From Isoetes taiwanensis (taxonomy: Eukaryota; Streptophyta; Lycopodiopsida; Isoetales; Isoetaceae), in assembly GCA_021234155.1 (NCBI GenBank), contig JAJEKV010000057.1:9151564-9215563 (forward strand): a DNA stretch of 64,000 nucleotides. The letters are read 5' to 3'. The translations under genes were made by a program, and so were the position numbers. Of the stretch, positions 57,541 through 64,000 are shown piece after piece (the first letter of the stretch is position 1; each line of letters opens with the position of its first letter). The notes under the pieces were generated by a model, which saw only the letters and a list, made by a program, of their open reading frames with translations, did not search any database and was not told where the DNA came from.

Positions 57541-57571
57541 ATGCCCAGCAACGCTGGGCACTGTTACTAGT
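57541..57571 (+). mobile_element. Helitron 3' terminus
   Basis: GCCCAGC-AAC-GCTGGGC (57,543-57,559) forms a perfect 7-bp stem. Eleven bases later the sequence ends CTAG at 57,567-57,570, followed by T. A short GC-rich hairpin about 10 bp before a terminal CTRR, with insertion before T, is the Helitron signature. The preceding AT-rich stretch with duplicated CACTTTTCTCACTACA fits a Helitron end. The 5' end was not located. Confidence 0.7.
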
Positions 57572-57767
57572 ATGTTATTGATGTATGTACTACTGACGTG
57601 TATATATTGCGCTTCCGCAGCTAGGTAGGCCCTGAGGGAGACAGGGTAAATGACCCCTTCATTCTTCCCACTGGAACATTCCATGGTTGCAGTGTTACGT
57701 GGAGGGCCCTATATTAGCATGGAGCTGGTATACGGTGGTGCACCGTATATGAGTAGGGGACGTCACA
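57572..57767 (+). mobile_element. LTR 3' portion
   Basis: Sequence up to 57,767 ends GACGTCACA, with the CA expected at an LTR end, and is directly followed by a primer-binding site. The LTR start is not clear; the Helitron end at 57,570 may have replaced or interrupted it. CTGGTATACGGTGGTGCACCGTATA (partly self-complementary: TATACGGTG / CACCGTATA) at 57,727-57,751 could form a hairpin in the R-U5 region. Confidence 0.55.
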
Positions 57768-57768
57768 G

Positions 57769-57780
57769 TGGTATCAGAGC
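57769..57780 (+). promoter_or_regulatory. Primer-binding site for initiator tRNA-Met
   Basis: TGGTATCAGAGC is complementary to the 3' end of plant initiator tRNA-Met. It stands one base after the LTR end, the usual place. This primes minus-strand synthesis of LTR retrotransposons. Confidence 0.9.
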
Positions 57781-57977
57781 AATGTTCTTGGAGACCAAGA
57801 GCAAAGCACTGGCCATGCTCCCAGTAGTACTAACTTGATAGGATCCTCAAACCTCGAAAAGTGGGAAAATTTTTTCTCATTTTTGTAGTATATGCTAAGC
57901 TAGTAACAGTTAGGCGAATTGGAACATAAAAAGACAAAAAAAAAAAACAGTGAGCCAAATCTTTCTAAGGCAAGAAG

Positions 57978-58040
57978 GTCTCACACGTCGCGCCAGAGCA
58001 AAAACCCTCCAGGTTTTGCCCTGGGCGCAACGTGTGAGAC
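57978..58040 (+). repeat. Large hairpin, copy 1
   Basis: Left arm GTCTCACACGTCGCGCC pairs with GGCGCAACGTGTGAGAC with one mismatch. The inner arms, AGCAAAAACC and GGTTTTGC, extend the stem nearly to a 5-nt loop. The total stem is about 28 bp, the most complete of the three copies. Confidence 0.9.
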
Positions 58041-58082
58041 ATTAGGTCAAAATCGCCTTAATACTTGAGGAATTTTAATAAG

Positions 58083-58250
58083 GAAGGAAGGAAGGAAGGA
58101 AGAAATTTTTAACGTCCGCGGAACCCAATCGGGTTATGGGACCCAAGTACAAAGCGGGACCGAAGTCCCTAACCAGAACATGGACCGAAGCCCTTACAAA
58201 CAAAATAAAGTATAATCACCATGGCCCAGATTAAAAACCACATGGGACAT
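58083..58250 (-). mobile_element. Short non-LTR element end with (TTCC)n tail
   Basis: Read on the minus strand: ...GGTCCCATAACCC-GATT-GGGTTCCGCGGACG, then TTAAAAATTTC and six TTCC repeats. Stem AACCC/GGGTT at 58,123-58,136. It is inserted between hairpin copies 1 and 2 of the LTR element leader and so is younger. GGACTTCGGTCCC upstream forms a second small stem. Confidence 0.65.
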
Positions 58251-58636
58251 GCTAGATTGAGTTTTAAGGTAAGAATTAGTTAGATTTGTATATTAGACCC
58301 AAGAAGTGTACGAACAGATAGACAAGAAGAGGAGAGGGCAGAACGAGACCAGGAGACCAAGGTTCAAGAAGTGGCAGAGCAGAAGCTGGTCCAACATTTT
58401 GAAGACTCAACAGCCTGCACGGTACACTCAAAAAGGGTAACCTCAATAAAGAAAGATATGCATTTGGCCAGTCATATCAAAGGAGAGCCTTATTAATTTT
58501 GTAAATGATAAAATTTTGTTTAATACAAAGTTTTTTGAGTAGATTATGTGTATAAATGTACTTAACTAAGTTGAATTAGCAAGTAATGGCTTTTGTTTCA
58601 GTCAAATTGGACATTTTTAGAGCAAGTAGTGAGGAT

Positions 58637-58703
58637 GTCTCACACGTCGCGCCAGGAGCAAAACCAAGACTCTAGGTCTTGACCTGGGCGCATCGTGTGA
58701 GAC
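58637..58703 (+). repeat. Large hairpin, copy 2
   Basis: Left arm identical to copy 1 (GTCTCACACGTCGCGCCAG). The right arm GGGCGCATCGTGTGAGAC gives two mismatches. Inner pairing is CAAGAC/GTCTTG, different from copy 1, with CCAGG/CCTGG below it. Confidence 0.9.
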
Positions 58704-58849
58704 CTTCATACCTAAACTAGTCCTAAACTAGACCAAAACACCTCCAAATCGACCAAGTAAGGGGTCAATTCTGCCTAACTCGATGAGTCTAGCATGATTT
58801 GACCCTTAGATCACCCAAATTGGACAAGTTTGACCAAGATAGGGCAGAT

Positions 58850-58916
58850 GTCTCACACGTCGCGCCAGGAGCAAAACCAAGACTCCAAGTTTTGACCTGG
58901 GCGCAATGTGTGAGAC
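58850..58916 (+). repeat. Large hairpin, copy 3
   Basis: Left arm again identical. The right arm GGGCGCAATGTGTGAGAC has one G-U type pair and one mismatch. Inner pairing shifts to CAAAAC/GTTTTG. The spacing to copy 2 is 213 bp start to start. Confidence 0.9.
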
Positions 58917-58919
58917 CTC

Positions 58920-59980
58920 CAAACTTTGAACCTCCATAACATGAGCTACAGAGCTCCAAATCGCCTGAAATTTGTTGCAATAGGACCGTTACACATTCTA
59001 GAATCCATATATGACCTCAAATTAGGCTAGAAATGTCAAATCCCAGCTCAAAATGACCAAAATTGCTCAAACCCTTGAATTGTTTTTCCAAACTGTGGTT
59101 TGTTTGTAAATAGAAACATAACCCATTAGTACCTCGCAAGTATTGCTCTCGGCTCAAAGCTGATGCCTTACTCCTAGATAGAAGTGCTCAAGAACACCCC
59201 TTTGTTATAGTCATCTAGACCTCAGCATAGCAACCCAAGTCCAACTGTTGGTACATCACCTCTGCTCATGCCAAAGGCATAAACCTTGACCTAATTCTGT
59301 GTCCTTCTAATAGAGTTTGACTTATATAGCCGCCACATTGACACTTCCCTATTGCCAGGATACCTAGAAAGGAGCTAGAGTCTAGAGCTGTCCAAGTCAA
59401 TCCATGTGTAGAGATTGGATCCCCAAAAAAAAACCAACTTTGCTAGGACCTTAGAGTATGCCTCAAACATCATGAAGGCTTTGCAAAACAAACCACATTT
59501 CATGCCAAACCACACGTCCTAATGTCCATAGACTTGTAGATTATAGATATGTCTCGATGTAATGCTTTGCTTTCGAGCCATCTTGCTTGCTTATAGAGCT
59601 GAGAATGTTGTAGGAGAGCCCTTCAAGTAGACCCTTAGACTCTAGGATATCTGGCGCAAGCAGCCAAATCTGGGGCGAGCCCGAGAAGAGCTAGAGGCCA
59701 ACTTCTTGAAGACATGGAGGACCCGCCGATGTACAAAGCAGAGATAAGGAGAGGGAGACCGAAAAGACGGACCCAGAGAGAGAAGCACAAAGACAAACAC
59801 CTCAACCAGACAAGCGAGTAGAATAGGACAGGCCTATTATCAATCTTCATCAAATGGGAAGAATATTTGGTAACCAAGCGGCATCAAGAATTTTTCTAGA
59901 TGTCAACCTCCCGGCTACCACATCCACGAGCTCACATCAGAAAGAGGATCTCGACGCCTTCACCAACTCGACGCACATGA
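58920..59980. other. No gene recognised
   Basis: Between the hairpins and the first Ser/Thr-rich frame I see only short frames and no structured repeats. It reads as untranslated leader or decayed internal sequence of the LTR element. Confidence 0.4.
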
Positions 59981-62900
59981 GTTTCAAATGGAAGAACGCA
60001 AGGCGGCAAAATACGGTGTAGGAACAACGCTAGCATCACGAGCTAAGACCAGAGGGCATAATCTTTCGTCGAGGAGAGAAGTCATGGCGACACAGGAGCG
60101 TATAGAAACCGGAGGAAAGACAACCACGACCTTGCAGCCCAGTAGCTCAAGCGAATGTCATGCAACGTCAACAAAAGGAGCAACCAAGCCAAGCAACCAC
60201 AAAGCACCTAAGGTTGACCAGAACGAGCTTCCAGCTCCCTTGCACCAGCAGGAGAACTTTCATCGGTTCCAAAAAGTAGGAGACCATGAGGGGGAGGAGA
60301 CGCATATCAGGGAAGGAACAGCTTCGACTTGAAGGCCTATATCAGCGCTAGATGCAAGATCAAGGAGGAGAATATTCCACTCGAACAAGAATTCCGGACC
60401 CAGAAACACCTAGAAACCAAAGGAAGGACGACTTTACTACGTCAGCCAAGGAGTGGAGACTCGAATGGATAGGACCCAAGGGACGGAGGAGGCGATCTAG
60501 CCAGCAGGTACAAATCATGCAAAGGCGACTAGAAGGAGCTATGGTAGGTGCAATGGAGATGACTACACTTCCAGGCACAGGAGAGGCACCTCGGAATGAA
60601 GCAAAGCCCAAACAACAGGAGTCGCACTCAGAAATTCAACCTGCGGAGGAATGACAATGCCTGCCTACCGATCACGATCTCAGAGCTTCGAAGACATTCA
60701 AGAATGCCCGAATGCAATAGCCAGGTGATCCTACTCAAGCGATCAACGGCACCGCACATCGGCAACCCTGCAATGAGACACCGCATGTAGGGACGTTGAG
60801 CGGTTACCGCATTCCTCACGACGGACATACACATTAAGGAAGAGCATCTTTTTTTCAAGGGATCACATCGACGAACACTCTTTGCAACTTGGCGTGACAA
60901 GCTCGGATTAGACATGAAGCTCAACAATAGTATCAGCATCTCAAGGAATCCCGGAGTCAACCAGAACGAAGAAGATGCAGCAAAACCGAAGAATCAAACG
61001 CGATAGGAGGAGGGAAAACCCTAAAGGAGTATAAACAATTAAGTAGATCTTCGTAGTTGTTTTGGAAAAGTGGATGAATTAAAATCCCAATGTAAATGCA
61101 TATATGTCTATTGTATATCTCGGGTGTTCACGTATATAGTGGAGATACATGAGTTTAAAGTCATGTTTTAAGGATTTAGCGCTTAGATCAGGAAGTTCCT
61201 TCACTTCGACTACCAAAGGAGGAAGCAAGGAAGCACAACTATAGCCCAAGATCAAATGGAAGAGCAAGTACGAGGGAGAAACGACCAGAGCCCAAGCAAA
61301 CCTTAGACTCCAAACACTTCGGGAAATGCCCTCAAGTAGAAGACCGCTCGTCCACCCAATGTCAGTATAAGAGACAACACCGGTCATGTCAAGATCATCA
61401 GTGCTGCACTTGAACTTATGACACGGGTGGCCTCAACAATAGAAGGAGGAATGTCCCGACATCATCGAGCCAACTAAGAAGGCAACATCTCTACGACCAT
61501 AATTCCACCTTATGGTAATATAGGGTGAGGCATTATGACACGCGTATTAGATGGAGACGCACTTACGAAAGGCACTGCGACAAGGAGATATGCCTCCAAC
61601 AACTAGGTGATGGCTTCGTCAGGTACTCCTTCCAGTAATTAGAAGAGAAGAAGCCGATCATATCTCCGACATGTGGCACATCAACAAAGGTAGAAGCATT
61701 CGACACCTTAACGACAAGGATAGCAACTGAAGCACCTTCGGCAAAAAGAGAGTTCAAGATAATAGCCAGGCTATCAATGACAAGAGTATATCTAAGGCAG
61801 GTACTTCTTCAACTCAAGGGTCAAGCTGCGCAGATATAAGGATCCATCATCCAGACAATATAGCCAGCAGGGAGGAGAGCCATGATGCTTTACTTGACAG
61901 AGAGACCGACATGCATAGAGGGACAAAGGTCAGGAACTGAAAGCTGGAGAAGTGCTAGCAACCGACTTCTCCCACGAGCTCCCTAGAGGCACCATGAGGA
62001 TCAAAACTGACGGGCACAATCAAAATCACCGGAAGGTACCTCAAGACAAGAAGACGGCATAGCACTATAGAACGTAACAATGTCCAAGTCATGTGATCGA
62101 GGGGATCAAACAAGTAAGATTAGAAGCTCGATGAAGAAGCGACTAGGCGAGCCGAGCCAATGACTTGCATGCAGACTTGCATGCAACTTGATAAACCCAA
62201 GGATCAAGGATTCAAAGAACAACTCCAGAGGAGTATAGCCAAAGGAATCGCGCACAGCCTCAAGAGACGCCTCCAAATAGCTTCAAGTATCATGAAGGAG
62301 GAACAATTATCGCCCAAGAACAGGATCAGGAAGCAGACCGAAATGTCGAAGCATCAACAACCAGCACACCTTTAGTTAGAATGTGATGCAAAGCGTGTTG
62401 TGCCATAGCCGACAAACACCGGAGGGCCCAAGCATATCAACAAGTTACCCCGGAGTATGAGCTGACGTACAAATAGATCAGCAACACCATTGCACCGGGA
62501 GGAACACTGATGACATTGCGTGCAACTCGAAGGGAGGCACAAAGGGGACGTAATAGCTCTAGTAGTAATTGTAATTATGTAAGCTATATGCTTTGCATGT
62601 ATAGTTCCCTTGTTATTCCTTCCTTCCCATAGCATAACAGATCAAAGGAAGAGATGTCAGGCAACTTGCAGGGGTGAAGCAATCAACATCCTCAACACTC
62701 TTCGGGCAACACGATAATGACAAGAGGACTCGACGTATGAGAGGCTTCTAACGAACAAAGTCAACCTCTACACCAAGGAGGAGCCACCGTCAAGGAGACT
62801 GAAGTATCGAGCGACTCGGAAGAACGTTACCTTGCTACTTCAAGCAGGCAATGAGTGGATGAGCTTCTAGCAAGCTCAAGGATCTAAGGCCATGGGGCCT

Positions 62901-64000
62901 AGTAGGTTAAATGTATGGATGGTAACATCCATATTGGGATTAGAAGGCATTTCTAGATATTCTCCGTCGAAAGGATTGCCCCAATATTGAGCTAAGCGTC
63001 AAGGATTGGGAAGGAAACGCATAGGAGTAACTAAAATTATACACGATTGTTAACAGACATCCAACATATTGAAACCACTTGGTGAGATTGATCACCTCGC
63101 TAAGAAGGAATCATTACTAGGATAATTGTTGACCATGTATAAATCTAGTACCTCCAAAAGAATAATCCAACCGAAAGAAAAGAAGCAATCTAACAAGTCC
63201 GGCCAACTTGTTACCGATGGCATCAATTCGATTGGTAGGAATATTCAAGAGTTAAATAACTAAGAAAGGGGGAATCTCTAGAATATAAAAGAATAATACA
63301 TGCAAGGTACATCTAAAATAAGAATTATAGTAATCAAATAGTCTTTTGAGACAAAAGGAATTGTCATGATGATAAAACCTTGTGGTTTAGAATCGTTCTA
63401 ACTAAGTAAGTAACCCATAACTAAATTGAAATAAATGACAACATAATATGTGCATCCATCTTAGATGGTTATATATGCTAGCTAAGGCTAGTAAATTAAT
63501 GCGCTAAGTAAGAAGCGTATAACCTCTTAAGGGGAGAGAATAGATATGACGTTGTGTACAACGTCATTGAAGGGGTGCAGGACCATTTTCTTTTTGAAGA
63601 AAGTGGGAGGGCTCAATCTTATGATTGAACGTACTTGCATCGAATTGACCGACCCGTAGAATAGAGTTCACTCTGGCAATGGCCGAAGCGAATGAACAGG
63701 AGGCCTTCAACGTGCGAGACTGACGTGATAGCTAAGTACACCAATGAAGTGGAGCAAAAATATGGGAGCAATGCAACGACCAAGTCATCTCCAAATTACT
63801 CCACGCCGGCTCAATGGGTGGATGCGTCCTAGCCTTAGGTAAGGTGTGCCCATGTATGATAAGCTTTAATGTGTCTTATTGACAAGTTAAATATAGATCC
63901 TAATAACTGCATAGAATTTGCTGTACGTATAGGTATCATAGGGAAATAAGTTAAATAACAATGGTAATATGAGGTAGCATGTTAATTAATCCTTCGCAAG

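Larger units (their letters stand above)
57781..64000 (+). mobile_element. Leader/internal region of LTR retrotransposon, no pol seen
   Basis: From the primer site to the window end there is no protease, reverse transcriptase, RNase H or integrase frame. Purine-rich sequence dominates after 59.6 kb. Only short frames occur, of which 59,988-60,332 (114 codons, Thr/Ser/Lys-rich) and 60,352-60,654 (Arg/Gln-rich, RRRRSSQQVQIMQRRLEGAM) might be gag remnants. No second LTR is reached. A large non-autonomous derivative (LARD-like) or a decayed element would fit. ATGACGTTG-TGTA-CAACGTCAT, a perfect 9-bp hairpin, lies at 63,546-63,567. Confidence 0.45.

Noticed and set aside
58080..58105. (GGAA)n tract as an independent microsatellite
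   Set aside because: It is the tail of a minus-strand non-LTR element, as shown by the adjoining stem-loop.
57978..58916. CRISPR-like array from the three repeated hairpins
   Set aside because: Spacings are 660 and 213 bp, the units are whole hairpins, and the context is a plant LTR element.

Overview
The window looks like nuclear DNA of a land plant. It has spliced eukaryotic genes, an intronless plant-type BCS1-like AAA-ATPase, fragments of a chloroplast-type RlmN-like radical-SAM gene, a scrap of plant mitochondrial 18S rRNA, and plant-style transposons (hAT, Helitron end, LINEs, Ty3-like gag, an LTR leader with an initiator-tRNA primer site). Composition is AT-rich and nearly all of it is transposon-derived. 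The DUF7869-like protein hints at a non-seed plant such as a fern or lycophyte; that is an inference from memory of where such proteins occur, held weakly.

Layout. 1-7,360: a duplicated intron/exon segment of an RlmN-like gene. The upstream copy carries a 4.67-kb hAT-type element (214-4,882) and a 247-bp MITE; the copy at 6,646-7,357 lacks both and acts as the empty site. The hAT element holds an exon-intron fragment resembling a PTC7-type PP2C gene. 8,640-9,850: degenerate Ty3-type gag split by a short element with a (TTATC)n tail. 12,350-13,747 (minus): BCS1-like AAA-ATPase, the one clearly intact host gene. 15.3-20.3 kb: coiled-coil remnant, a spliced DUF8039-like transposon gene, LINE ORF1-like frames, and a DUF7869 transposase-like gene with one frameshift.

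22.24-48.8 kb: a head-to-tail duplication of about 13.2 kb (copy A 22,243-35,440, copy B 35,462-48,785). Each unit holds a pyrimidine-rich block, tandem hairpin repeats, a mitochondrial rRNA scrap, the end of a transposon gene, a minisatellite and a LINE. Copy B continues into the LINE 3' end and poly(A) at 49,754. A hAT-type MITE with a perfect 8-bp target duplication sits inside LINE ORF2. The copies differ mostly at CAG/CTG trinucleotides, and at one point (about 30,560/43,790) the corrupted copy switches. This looks like consensus error at CHG-methylated sites, so frameshifts in 30.56-35.44 kb and parts of 35.46-43.79 kb should not be read as biological decay.

49.9-51.7 kb (minus): an unrecognised zinc-finger-like pseudogene. 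55.3-56.25 kb: 3' end of a second LINE. 57,570: a Helitron 3' terminus. 57,767 onward: an LTR end, primer site and a long leader with three copies of a large hairpin, running to the window end with no recognisable pol.

The genes do not form a pathway; the window is a nested record of insertions. I could run no searches, so family names rest on motif recognition.
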